A DNA stretch of 64,000 nucleotides from Bog-950 sp044228435 (GTDB taxonomy: Bacteria > Bacteroidota > Bacteroidia > Chitinophagales > LD1): contig JBGAUW010000015.1 of NCBI GenBank assembly GCA_044228435.1, forward strand, positions 62,001 to 126,000. Direction: 5' to 3'. Made by a program: the position numbers and the translations under genes. Positions within the stretch are counted from its first letter, which is position 1. Each line of letters opens with the position of its first letter. The notes beneath the pieces were generated by a model, which saw nothing but the letters and a program-made list of their open reading frames with translations, ran no database searches and was not told the origin of the DNA. Positions 1 to 8,225 of this stretch are shown here, one piece after another.

Positions 1-122
1 GTATTACTGCGGTTCATAACCGGCTGAGTAGGAAGGTTTATTTTATCTTTTGGTACAATTGTATCCTGGCTATAGGCAGTTGCAAAGCAAAGAAAAAGCA
101 TAAAAGTGGCGATGGTTTTCAT
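1..122 (-). CDS. Secreted protein, N-terminal fragment (cut by window start)
   Basis: The minus strand opens an ATG at 120-122 and reads without a stop to base 1, giving 40 codons. The first residues, MKTIATFMLFLCFATAYSQ, are a clear Sec signal peptide: a Lys, a hydrophobic core and a probable cleavage site after AYS. The mature part begins DTIVPKDKINLP. Only the start of the gene is inside the window, so no family can be named. It lies 55 bases downstream of the helicase stop, on the same strand, so it may be cotranscribed with it. Confidence 0.6.
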   Translation of the reverse strand, partial: MKTIATFMLFLCFATAYSQDTIVPKDKINLPTQPVMNRSN

Positions 123-177
123 AACAGATAGTTTTATATAGCCATCGCTAAAAAAATGTGCCATGCAAAAAGGCTGG

Positions 178-1983
178 TTAATAATCGTCCAGCTCCAGCT
201 TTTTAATACGCATAGATATGGCTCCGCGGGTGCGGCCAAAATGCTTTGCAAGGTCTTTAATGTTTACGCCGCCCTTAAATAGTAGGGTTAGTTCGCGGTC
301 AAGTTTGTCTGTCCAGGCGCGGTAGGCATCTTTATTTTTTTCGCGCGCTGTTTCTACACTGTAAGTTTTTGGTTTTTCGGCTGCCTGCGGCACCGGATAA
401 CTTCTTACGGGTTTTATTTTTGGTTCAGCAACCTTGCCTTTGCTAGTTATCTTTTCCTCTTCTTCAGGCTCTACCACCTTCATTACGTGTATTTGCGGAT
501 GGGCAGGGAAGCCTTCCGGCATTAAAGGCTCGGGTATATGCAGGCTGTTGCGCGTGCGTGTAACTGCTACATACAGCAGATTTATTTCTTCATTTAGTTT
601 GGTAACGTTTAATGCCTGGCTTTTATCATCCTTTGCGCGCTCTAACTTTTTTTCGGTAATAAAATCATTTACCAAATGCACCACATCGTATTCCATCCCT
701 TTGCAACGGTGCACGGTGCTAAACACCATTTCCGCCTTCTCTTTATCTTCGTTTGGTACGTGTTTATCTTTTAAGCTGCGGATGATGTTAGGTATTTCGT
801 TGCCATATTCCTTTATTATTTCCACCATCATGCCTAATTGCGCCTCTTCTGTTTTTTTAATGTAGTCTTCCAGCTCATCTATATCGCGCATGCCCTGTAT
901 CATTTTATCTTTTATCTGGCTGCGCTTGCCATTGTAAAGGTTCAATACATCGTACAGCGAGGCTCCATCATCGGCATAGGTGTATGAGTTTATGTTACCT
1001 TCAAAATAAATGTGCTTAACGTTTTTCTTTTCGGTTACGTATTCAATGGCTTTAAGCAAAAGGCCCAGGTTGGTGCGGGCAATAGTGGCCTTTGCTTTTA
1101 TGTGCTTACCGGTACCCTTGCCGTTAATAACAAGTGGGGTGTAGTCGCCAATTATTTCTTTCCAGTGCAACACCTTCATGGCTAAGTCGGCCAGCGGCTG
1201 GCTAAACCTAAAGCTGTTGCTAAGGTTGTAGGTTTTAAAGTCGGCCTTCTCCAACGAGTTTACGGCAAAGCGCCAGCCGTAAATTTGTTGGTGCGTATCA
1301 CCTACAATTACTTTGGTGGCTCGCTGCTTTAAAAATACATCCAGCATGGCTGCAGAGGCATCCTGCCCCTCATCAAACAAAATATAATCGTAGTTAAGTT
1401 GTGGGTTAGCCAGCTGAAATTTCTTCAAATAAAAATCGTGGGTAATTTCTATTTCGCCCTTATCCATTTTACTTAAAAGCAGGCGTACCTGATCTTTTAT
1501 ATACTGGTAAAAGGTGCGCACAAAGGTGCGTGCAATAGGGTCGGTAACTACATCCAGGTAATTTAAATCCTGCACTTTTTGCTTATCGCTGTTGCAGAAG
1601 TAAGCTATAAACTTGCTAATGTGGTTGGCTACCACATACTCCATGTGCTTTTCGCCATTGCCCTGCAAGCCCAGCAATTCTACCAACTCGTTTATTTTAT
1701 AGCCCTGTGCCCTTACATTGTAATTGTGCTTAAATACTATATGCTTGTAGGCAAGGGAGTGGGCGGTTTCTACTTTTACATTATCTAAACCCTTATCGGC
1801 AAACTTTTTCTGCGCTTCCAGCTTTACCGATTTGTTAAAAGCCAGGTAAAGTATTTTGCTGCCTTTAGGTCGCGTGCGCGCATACTCAATTACCGTGGTG
1901 GTTTTGCCCGAACCGGCTACGGCATTTATTTTAATGTTGCCGGTGCTGCTAATAATGGACTGTTGCTCTTTAGTTAAATTCAT
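178..1983 (-). CDS. UvrD/FBH1-like superfamily I DNA helicase
   Basis: ATP-dependent 3'-5' DNA helicase of the UvrD/PcrA superfamily, closest in layout to the FBH1-like branch; cytoplasmic, DNA repair or recombination. Walker A AVAGSGKTTT is at residues 21-30, Walker B with DEGQD is near residue 205, and the motif VI region LLYVAVTRTR is near 470-480. At 601 residues it is shorter than UvrD (about 720) and lacks a large 2B insertion. The last 35 residues (IKDLAKHFGRTRGAISMRIKKL) look like a helix-turn-helix tail that could contact DNA. The ATG at 1983 is the natural start because the Walker A lies just inside it. Helicase class is sure; the precise role is not visible. Confidence 0.9.
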   Translation of the reverse strand: MNLTKEQQSIISSTGNIKINAVAGSGKTTTVIEYARTRPKGSKILYLAFNKSVKLEAQKKFADKGLDNVKVETAHSLAYKHIVFKHNYNVRAQGYKINELVELLGLQGNGEKHMEYVVANHISKFIAYFCNSDKQKVQDLNYLDVVTDPIARTFVRTFYQYIKDQVRLLLSKMDKGEIEITHDFYLKKFQLANPQLNYDYILFDEGQDASAAMLDVFLKQRATKVIVGDTHQQIYGWRFAVNSLEKADFKTYNLSNSFRFSQPLADLAMKVLHWKEIIGDYTPLVINGKGTGKHIKAKATIARTNLGLLLKAIEYVTEKKNVKHIYFEGNINSYTYADDGASLYDVLNLYNGKRSQIKDKMIQGMRDIDELEDYIKKTEEAQLGMMVEIIKEYGNEIPNIIRSLKDKHVPNEDKEKAEMVFSTVHRCKGMEYDVVHLVNDFITEKKLERAKDDKSQALNVTKLNEEINLLYVAVTRTRNSLHIPEPLMPEGFPAHPQIHVMKVVEPEEEEKITSKGKVAEPKIKPVRSYPVPQAAEKPKTYSVETAREKNKDAYRAWTDKLDRELTLLFKGGVNIKDLAKHFGRTRGAISMRIKKLELDDY

Positions 1984-2050
1984 TGGAGCGTTGAAGATGG
2001 AAATTATTCAGGCAGTTGCAAAGCACTTGTGTGTATGTTGCAAAAAAATA

Positions 2051-2076
2051 AGCCCCTTCCGGCAAAGGAAGGGGCT
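2051..2076 (-). terminator. Intrinsic terminator of the PKD-domain gene
   Basis: A perfect 10-bp stem, agccccttcc (2051-2060) with ggaaggggct (2067-2076) and a 6-base loop. On the minus strand it is followed by a T-rich run (2042-2050). It lies 25 bases past the stop of the gene ending at 2102. Confidence 0.85.
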
Positions 2077-2101
2077 ACCCATGTTTAGACTATAATAAAT
2101 C

Positions 2102-3814
2102 TTAATTAGCCTTTATCAGCTTAAGTATGGTTTTATGGCTTGCATTGCTAAGTGTTACATGATAAACACCGGCGCTATGGTTGCTTAAATCGAGTTTAAT
2201 TTGGTTAGCACCGGTAGTTAAATCAAGATTTCTGTTCTGCAGCACACGGCCGGTAATGTCGGTTAATACTAAATGCACCTGTGCGCTTTTTTGCAGATTT
2301 ATAGCTATAACTGTTTTGTCGGTAACCGGGTTTGGCGAAATGCCCTCTATTTTAATCTGGCTAAGGTCATCGAGGCCGGTTACGGCGCTGTTACTGTTAA
2401 TGCTTACGTTTACATCATCCTGCAATGGGTTATTGGCGTTAATGGTTACATTAAGCGGAGCAGGCACTTTATTAATTTCTTCGGCATATACTTTATAGGT
2501 ATCTAACTTAAGATTGCTAAAAGTATAGCGACCGTTGCCATCAGTATAGGTGCTGGCCACCGGTACACCGGCAGCAGTAAGCAAGTTAACCTGTATATTT
2601 GGGAGCGGGTCGCCGGTACTGCGGCTTTCATCGTGTCCGCCAATGGCTAAACCAGCGCCCTGAGAAACATAACCGCCTATAAAGCCAGGCCCTCCGGGAT
2701 TAACACCTGCAACTAATGCAAAGTTGTTGTTGTAGTCATCGTTAACCACACTGATTGCTGTGGCATCGGCCCAGTTTAATTCGTTGGTGAAGTATGTAGG
2801 CAAATAGTTGTTATAATCAGGGTCCAGGCTATCTAACGCTGCTTTTAAATAGTAAGTGCCGGCGGTAACACGTTGAAAGAAATAGCGGCCACTACAGCTA
2901 TCGCCTATATGCTGACTTTCTACTAAGCTTAAAAAACCGGCAGAATCTGAAATTAAATAAACAAAACCACTGCATACCGCGCTACTGCCTTTAGCTATGC
3001 TACCTGCAAGGTTATAGGTTCGGGGCGGCATTTCACTTACCACCACATCGCGGCAAATACTATCGTAGCAATTGGCTGCGCTAACAGTGAGGCAAACGCT
3101 AAAGGTGTCGTAAACTCCATAATTATGCAAAGGCCCCTGAAGTGTAGAAGTGGCTCCATCGCCAAAACTCCAGTTGTAGGTATATGTAGGTGGTGTCAGG
3201 CTATCCCACGGGCTGGCATAAAATTGAATGGTATAAGGAGCCTGGGCAAATTGACCAAAGCCCGCGGCGCACGGATTAGCAATATGCGCATTTGCATAAG
3301 CGCTATCAACACATCCATCCGGTGTTGTAACTGCAAGGGTAACCCAATAATCGCCGTAGGCTGAATAAGTAATAGACGGCGTAGCACTGGTTGAAGTTTG
3401 CAGGGTGCCGGTATTGTGCAGCCCCCAACTATAAGTTGAACCTGGCGGCACATTGGCTACGCCAAAAGTGGCGGTGAGATTATTAACGCTCTGTGTAATC
3501 TGAGGATTGAAATCGCAAACATCTACGGTAACAGTTCCGCAGGTATCACCAGTGCAAATTCCCGTAACATGCACACAATAAGTGTAGGTGCCCGAAGCGG
3601 CGTAAGTGTGGGAAGGATAAAGGGAATGGGCGGTGTCGCCGTCTCCAAAATCGATATAGTAGCTGGTGGGCAAATTTGTAGAATCGATAAAGCTGTAAAA
3701 TTGCACAGTAGCACCGTTGGGATTAGCCCAAACGCCAAAATTACATTGGGCCTTTGTAAAGCTAAAGGCTACCAGTAGCAAAGCCAGCAGCAGAGTTTGT
3801 TTAAGTGTTTTCAT
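2102..3814 (-). CDS. Secreted PKD-domain protein with T9SS sorting domain
   Basis: Surface or secreted adhesin-like protein of 570 residues. Residues 1-22 are a signal peptide (MKTLKQTLLLALLLVAFSF...). Two to three PKD-like beta domains follow: the first has YIDFGDGDTAHSLYPSHTY near 52-70 and another has YNWSFGDGATS near 213. A middle segment is followed by a carboxypeptidase-regulatory-like fold (LPNIQVNLLTAAGVPVASTYT, about 400-470). The C-terminal 80 residues (GISPNPVTDKTVIAINL ... GVYHVTLS) match a type A T9SS sorting domain. The ligand is unknown. It is a single gene with its own terminator at 2051-2076. Confidence 0.85.
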   Translation of the reverse strand: MKTLKQTLLLALLLVAFSFTKAQCNFGVWANPNGATVQFYSFIDSTNLPTSYYIDFGDGDTAHSLYPSHTYAASGTYTYCVHVTGICTGDTCGTVTVDVCDFNPQITQSVNNLTATFGVANVPPGSTYSWGLHNTGTLQTSTSATPSITYSAYGDYWVTLAVTTPDGCVDSAYANAHIANPCAAGFGQFAQAPYTIQFYASPWDSLTPPTYTYNWSFGDGATSTLQGPLHNYGVYDTFSVCLTVSAANCYDSICRDVVVSEMPPRTYNLAGSIAKGSSAVCSGFVYLISDSAGFLSLVESQHIGDSCSGRYFFQRVTAGTYYLKAALDSLDPDYNNYLPTYFTNELNWADATAISVVNDDYNNNFALVAGVNPGGPGFIGGYVSQGAGLAIGGHDESRSTGDPLPNIQVNLLTAAGVPVASTYTDGNGRYTFSNLKLDTYKVYAEEINKVPAPLNVTINANNPLQDDVNVSINSNSAVTGLDDLSQIKIEGISPNPVTDKTVIAINLQKSAQVHLVLTDITGRVLQNRNLDLTTGANQIKLDLSNHSAGVYHVTLSNASHKTILKLIKAN

Positions 3815-4090
3815 AGGATGTTTTTTAGGTTTTTAGTTCTTTCCTATGCAAATATCGCGGGCAATTGCTTCGAATGCAATTCGATTTAATGAAAATCTTA
3901 CGCGGATAAAATCGTTTTTTTTGAAAAAAAATAGGGTGGTCAGCTTTAGATAGTGGCAAATGCCCTGTTTTATCTTACGCTAAAAAAATGCAAAAGTAAC
4001 CTGTAAGGCATTTTTTCGAAATGAGCCAATAAATAGAAACACCCAATAAACTTACGTCTATTGGGTGTCTGTTTTGCTTAAGGCAAGTAG
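3815..4090. other. Intergenic region upstream of PKD gene
   Basis: 276 bases between two same-strand T9SS cargo genes. It holds the terminator of the upstream gene (4039-4068) and an AT-rich region with a GCAAATATC element at 3845-3853 that may contain the promoter of the 2102-3814 gene. No ORF or RNA gene was recognised. Confidence 0.5.
4039..4068 (-). terminator. Intrinsic terminator of PCMD-like T9SS gene
   Basis: Stem acacccaata (4039-4048) and tattgggtgt (4059-4068), 10 bp with a 10-base loop. On the minus strand it is followed by TTTCTATTTATT. It lies 22 bases past the stop at 4091. Confidence 0.75.
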
Positions 4091-5467
4091 TTACTCTTTT
4101 ACAAATCTGCGGGTAACCTGAAACTGCTGATTGCTTACTTTTACAAAGTAAGTGCCGGTTGCAAAATTGCTGCAGTTAATAGTAGTTCTTTCGGTAACTG
4201 TTTTTTCGGCAACTAATACACGGCCGTTAAGGTCGGTAATTTGCAATGCAAAAGTTTCGCCGGGAAGTGTAATAGTAATATTGCTGTTTGCCGGATTAGG
4301 GTAAACGCTAAGTAAATCATTAGCGGCTATCGATTCAATACCGGTGCAAACTCTTACTAATATAGTTTGGTCGGCACTTGCACTGCAACCAAAGTTATCG
4401 CTAACTGTGTAGGTAATGGTATTTTGACCAACACCTGCTGCACCAGGACTAAATGAATTATTACTAACCCCTGTGCCCGAATACTCTCCACCAAGAGGGC
4501 TTCCGCCTGTAAGCGTTACCGATGGTGCATTGCTACAAAGTGTATCCTGCGCTGCATCAACCGTGTAGGTAGCTACCGGCAAGGCATGGAAGGTAACATT
4601 AACCGTATCGGAATAATAATCGGTACCAGCATGGGTTACCTTAACCGAGTAAGCTCCATTGGCAGTAGTGCGGTAAAGTTCCTGGTTAGCTCCATTTATT
4701 GGCGTATTATCTTTATACCATTGGAAGGTATCGGTAGCCGATGGATCGCTTCTGAAAGTAAGCGTATCGCCTGCACATGCATCAACATCCTGGTTAGGAT
4801 TTATATATGCTCTAAAGCTACTATCAATACCAATAAAACTAAAATCATCTACCCACAGTTTGCTATCAATTACAACATTTTGCGACGAGCCGGATATGGC
4901 CTGAATTAATAGTGTATCAGGTTGATTATTGGTTTGATATTGTAATTTTTGAGTAAACAATGTATACGTTGCGCTGGGGGCTATTGGTACAAAAACCTGC
5001 GAAACAACATTGGCCCGGTTGTTAGCCCAGCGCGTAAGTGTCATTACCACTACACCTGTATCGGTGCTGCTTGGTCCGCTTGTAAATTTTGCGGCAAAGC
5101 GGATAGAATCGGGCCTATCGGTATACGTGGCACCTGTTACAAAAGGAGAGAAGGTAGTTATGTTTAACCCAATTTTACCCAAACTTACCACACCCGGCAC
5201 ATCGCGTGCACCAAGCGGAGTAGATACATTTTTAGTAGTTAATAATACAGCGCTGGAGCCGGCGTAAACGTTAGCGGGGGTGGTTTCCTGTTCCGCAGTT
5301 CCGGGGTCCGGAAGGCCAAAGCCAACAAGCACGCCGTCTGAAGTTCCCCAACTATCCGGATTGCCGGTAGTCCAGTTTTCAAAACTTCCATTCGGAATTT
5401 GCGTTTGAGCAAAAGTATTGCCTGCAAGTAATAAAGCGGCAATAAAAAGAGGTATAATTTTTTTCAT
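4091..5467 (-). CDS. Secreted PCMD-like protein with T9SS sorting domain
   Basis: 458-residue exported protein. Residues 1-20 are a signal peptide (MKKIIPLFIAALLLAGNTFA). Residues 21-210 form a jelly-roll-like domain beginning IPNGSFENWTTGNPDSWGT, as in the putative carbohydrate metabolism (PCMD) family, ending WVDDFSFIGID. An Ig-like segment follows (about 220-370, DTFQWYKDNTPINGANQELY). The C-terminal 80 residues carry SVYPNPANSNITITLPG and GTYFVKVS, a type A T9SS sorting domain. The N-terminal domain is shared with the protein at 36249-38711 (LPNAGFENWSS), so the two look like diverged paralogues. Carbohydrate binding is inferred from the family name only. Confidence 0.82.
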   Translation of the reverse strand: MKKIIPLFIAALLLAGNTFAQTQIPNGSFENWTTGNPDSWGTSDGVLVGFGLPDPGTAEQETTPANVYAGSSAVLLTTKNVSTPLGARDVPGVVSLGKIGLNITTFSPFVTGATYTDRPDSIRFAAKFTSGPSSTDTGVVVMTLTRWANNRANVVSQVFVPIAPSATYTLFTQKLQYQTNNQPDTLLIQAISGSSQNVVIDSKLWVDDFSFIGIDSSFRAYINPNQDVDACAGDTLTFRSDPSATDTFQWYKDNTPINGANQELYRTTANGAYSVKVTHAGTDYYSDTVNVTFHALPVATYTVDAAQDTLCSNAPSVTLTGGSPLGGEYSGTGVSNNSFSPGAAGVGQNTITYTVSDNFGCSASADQTILVRVCTGIESIAANDLLSVYPNPANSNITITLPGETFALQITDLNGRVLVAEKTVTERTTINCSNFATGTYFVKVSNQQFQVTRRFVKE

Positions 5468-5683
5468 GTATAATTTTTATTTTTTAAAGGTAATCGTGTT
5501 TAGCTATTAGCAAAGGTTTTTAGCCTGTAAATTGGATTTTTTTGTGAAAAACAGGAGCAAATACTTTAAAGAACGGTGCATACCATGTGCATTATCCATC
5601 TGTAAATTGTAGCTTTTAAAGAAATTGTGGAAATTAAAGGCGGTTATACCGGTGTTCCCGGTTAGGAGTTTAAGTATATCTTC

Positions 5684-5691
5684 TAATTTTG
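5684..5691 (+). promoter_or_regulatory. Bacteroidota -7 box before the response regulator gene
   Basis: TAATTTTG fits the TAnnTTTG -7 element of the Bacteroidota housekeeping sigma factor, 19 bases upstream of the ATG at 5711. No convincing TTTG -33 box lies 19-21 bases further upstream, so this is a candidate only. Confidence 0.45.
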
Positions 5692-5710
5692 CGGCCGTTA
5701 TATTTAGCCA

Positions 5711-6091
5711 ATGAGTGAAAAAAAAGTGCTGCTAATAGAAGATGACGACGATGACCAGGAGATTTTTCTGGCGGCTATCGATCAACTTGAAAATCCTGTT
5801 GCTTGTATTGTATATAATAACCCGGTTAAGGCATTAAAAGCGTTAGAGGATAAAGTGCTTGAGCCGGATATTATTTTTTTAGATCTTAATATGCCGTTAA
5901 TGAACGGCCAGCAATTTTTAGTGCATATTAAAAATAATGAGGCCCTGGAGCATATACCGGTTATTGTACTTTCTACTTCCTCTCACGCATCTTCCCGTAC
6001 TTCGGTTAAAAGTCTTGGAGCCACCGATTTTTTTTCGAAACCTAACAGCGTGCGCGAACTGGTAGAGGTTATTAAATCTGTTTTAGTATAA
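5711..6091 (+). CDS. Single-domain response regulator (CheY-like receiver)
   Basis: 126-residue stand-alone receiver domain that accepts phosphate from a histidine kinase. The acidic pocket lies in EDDDDD (10-15), the phospho-acceptor is D58 in IIFLDLNMP, the switch residue is S88/T89 in VLSTSS, and the conserved lysine is K110 in FFSKP followed by cis-Pro. There is no output domain, so it acts through a partner protein or a phosphorelay, as RcpA-type regulators do. No kinase is encoded next to it. A TAnnTTTG box lies just upstream. Confidence 0.93.
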   Translation: MSEKKVLLIEDDDDDQEIFLAAIDQLENPVACIVYNNPVKALKALEDKVLEPDIIFLDLNMPLMNGQQFLVHIKNNEALEHIPVIVLSTSSHASSRTSVKSLGATDFFSKPNSVRELVEVIKSVLV

Positions 6092-6184
6092 CCTAATTGT
6101 TCTTCCGTTCAGCAGCAGTATATGTATTTACAAAAATAACTTTTGCCTGAGTGTAGTTTTGCTGGAAATAGGGTTATGAACAAT

Positions 6185-7672
6185 TTAATTCAACTCGCTC
6201 TCATCTAATCCGCCATCGCTGCCGGTAAACATAGAGCCGAAGAGGTCTTTAAACTGAACGCCGCGCTCTAAAGTTACTTTGCCTAATTGCGAATGTTCGG
6301 CAAGACCATGCAGCAAAAATTCTTTCATTACATAACGCTCGTTGCCTTTTAGGTTGGGTGAGTATTTATCTACTAATTCATCCAACGCGGGTATTGCATC
6401 TAATATGCTGTGGTAGGTTTTATCGCTGTCATCTACCAGTAAATCCACCACATTGTTTTCGCTAAACCAATCGGCTACCTTTTGATAAGGCGATTGTTGT
6501 TTTTTCTTTTTCAGTTTACCCGGGTCAGGGAATATGGTGATAAAGTAATTGCGGATAGCTTTGCTTATAAGGCTTTGCGCTACCATGGCGCTGCCCTCTT
6601 GCTCGCCTTCATATACTAACTCTATTTTGCCGTTGATGGCCGGTATTACACCGGCAAGGTCGCTTATACGGGCGGCAGTAGTTGCTTCGCTGTTAATTAT
6701 CATGCGGCGCTCGGCCGTGCTGGCCAAATTTTCAAAAGCCGAAATAGTTAAGCGGGCGCTAACACCGCTCTTCTGATCTACAAACTCACTTAAGCGTGCC
6801 TCGAAGGCAATACCCTCAATTAGAGTTTTAAGCACTTCGCCTACTTCTACATTTTGTTTTTGGTTGGCACCAAGGCCAGCCTCCTGCGCCGTAATCAGCT
6901 TACTCATCTCTACCGATTTAGGGTAGTGCGTCAATATTTGCGAGCCTATACGGTCTTTAAGTGGGGTTACAATACTTCCGCGGTTGGTATAATCTTCGGG
7001 GTTGGCGGTAAATACAAATTGAATATCTAAAGGCACGCGAAGTTTAAAGCCGCGTATTTGAATATCGCCTTCCTGCAAAATATTAAACAAAGCAACTTGT
7101 ATACGTGCCTGTAAATCGGGCAACTCGTTTATTACAAAAATGAACCGGTTGCTACGGGGTATCATACCGTAATGTATTACCCGCTCATCGGCATAGCTAA
7201 GTTTAAGGTTGGCGGCTTTAATAGGGTCTACATCGCCAATTAAATCGGCAACGCTTACATCGGGCGTTGCCAATTTTTCGGCATAGCGTTCGCTGCGGTG
7301 TAACCAGGCAATAGGAGTAGAGTCGCCTTTTTCTTTTATTAAATCTACTGCATAGCGCGATATAGGCTGTAACGGGTCGTCGTTTAATTCACTGCCCGCT
7401 ACTACCGGTATGTATTCATCCAGCAGTTCAGTCATCTGTCGCGCAATACGGGTTTTTGCTTGTCCACGCAAGCCCAATAAGTTCATATTGTGGCGAGATA
7501 GAATGGCCCGCTCTATATCCGGTATTACGGTGTCATCGTAACCCATAATGCCCTTAAAAATCTTCTCTTTGTTTTTAAGCTTAATTAAAAGGTTATCGCG
7601 TAACTCATCTTTTATAGACTTTGATACGTAACCGCTCTTTTTTAATTCGCCTAAGGTTTCAATTAACTTCAT
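6185..7672 (-). CDS. MoxR/magnesium-chelatase-like AAA+ ATPase
   Basis: 495-residue AAA+ ATPase related to ChlI/BchI and MoxR, which act as chaperone-like ATPases with a VWA partner. Walker A is GLRGQAKTR near residues 67-75. The Walker B position reads FIFVINELPD with Asn in place of the usual first acidic residue. A sensor 1-like FVFTANPEDYTNRG follows near 220. The VWA partner lies upstream on the same strand (8197-9291), which supports an ATPase-VWA pair. In related genomes I would expect the two to be adjacent; here a 170-residue secreted-protein gene lies between them, 15 bases before this start. The substrate is unknown. Confidence 0.88.
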   Translation of the reverse strand: MKLIETLGELKKSGYVSKSIKDELRDNLLIKLKNKEKIFKGIMGYDDTVIPDIERAILSRHNMNLLGLRGQAKTRIARQMTELLDEYIPVVAGSELNDDPLQPISRYAVDLIKEKGDSTPIAWLHRSERYAEKLATPDVSVADLIGDVDPIKAANLKLSYADERVIHYGMIPRSNRFIFVINELPDLQARIQVALFNILQEGDIQIRGFKLRVPLDIQFVFTANPEDYTNRGSIVTPLKDRIGSQILTHYPKSVEMSKLITAQEAGLGANQKQNVEVGEVLKTLIEGIAFEARLSEFVDQKSGVSARLTISAFENLASTAERRMIINSEATTAARISDLAGVIPAINGKIELVYEGEQEGSAMVAQSLISKAIRNYFITIFPDPGKLKKKKQQSPYQKVADWFSENNVVDLLVDDSDKTYHSILDAIPALDELVDKYSPNLKGNERYVMKEFLLHGLAEHSQLGKVTLERGVQFKDLFGSMFTGSDGGLDESELN

Positions 7673-7697
7673 CTTACTTTTCGTTTTTTATTTCTTT
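7665..7697. repeat. 33-bp direct repeat, copy 1 (flanks inserted gene)
   Basis: Identical for 33 bases to 8193-8225, beginning aacttcatcttacttttcgt. After a 1-base indel both copies continue with caaa. This copy covers the end of the 170-aa gene and the start codon of the ATPase gene. The two copies are 528 bases apart and bracket exactly one gene. Confidence 0.9.
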
Positions 7698-8200
7698 TCA
7701 AATAATTCCACAAGCTTACTTTTTAAATACATGTTGTTTTCTGCAACCCAATAATCAATCACATCAAAGCAAAAATGCTGTTTGTTGTAGGACAGGTTAT
7801 AGATGTAAACTGTAGGATGGTCAATCCAATAGTTGGGTTTCTTAAATGGCAAGGTGTCGTTCCAAATTTTGTTTGCAAAAAAGAAGTTAATCGTTTCAGT
7901 TTTTGTTGGCGCAACTTTACGAAGCTTTCCAGAAGAACGTTTTTTGGATTGGATTTGATATTGGTAATAGGTCCCATTATTTACATAAAGAACGAATCCT
8001 TCACAGTAGGTGGTGTTTGTTCCAACATTAAGAAAGTAAAGCACTGTATCTACGCCCTCTGCCAATAATTGTTTTTTCTTCTCAATACATGCAGAAGCTG
8101 CCGGAAAGCGCGACACCAAAATAGAGTCATTACAATACGCGCCTTGGGAATAGCTATTGAAAACGAAAAAAATAGTAGCTAACGATAGCATCAACTTCAT
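7688..8200 (-). CDS. Unknown secreted protein inserted between VWA and ATPase genes
   Basis: 170 residues; no family recognised. Residues 1-18 (MKLMLSLATIFFVFNSYS) are a signal peptide, so the mature protein would be exported, unlike its cytoplasmic neighbours. The mature part has several Cys (YCNDS, ASACIEKKK, YCEGF, HFCFDV) and many aromatic residues. Its ATG overlaps the VWA stop (ATGA), and 15 bases separate its stop from the ATPase start. It is more AT-rich than both neighbours. A 33-bp direct repeat lies at each end, which indicates a recent insertion into the operon. Confidence 0.7.
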   Translation of the reverse strand: MKLMLSLATIFFVFNSYSQGAYCNDSILVSRFPAASACIEKKKQLLAEGVDTVLYFLNVGTNTTYCEGFVLYVNNGTYYQYQIQSKKRSSGKLRKVAPTKTETINFFFANKIWNDTLPFKKPNYWIDHPTVYIYNLSYNKQHFCFDVIDYWVAENNMYLKSKLVELFEKK

Positions 8201-8225
8201 CTTACTTTTCGTTTTTTATTTCTTT
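8193..8225. repeat. 33-bp direct repeat, copy 2
   Basis: Second copy of the repeat at 7665-7697. Here it encodes the last residues of the VWA protein (KKRKVR, then stop) and the start codon of the 170-aa gene. The sequence therefore codes in one copy and is partly non-coding in the other. Confidence 0.9.

Noticed and set aside
434..865. 143-codon plus-strand ORF opposite the UvrD-like helicase
   Set aside because: Antisense to a clear gene, low-complexity Ser/Thr translation, no ribosome site or promoter.
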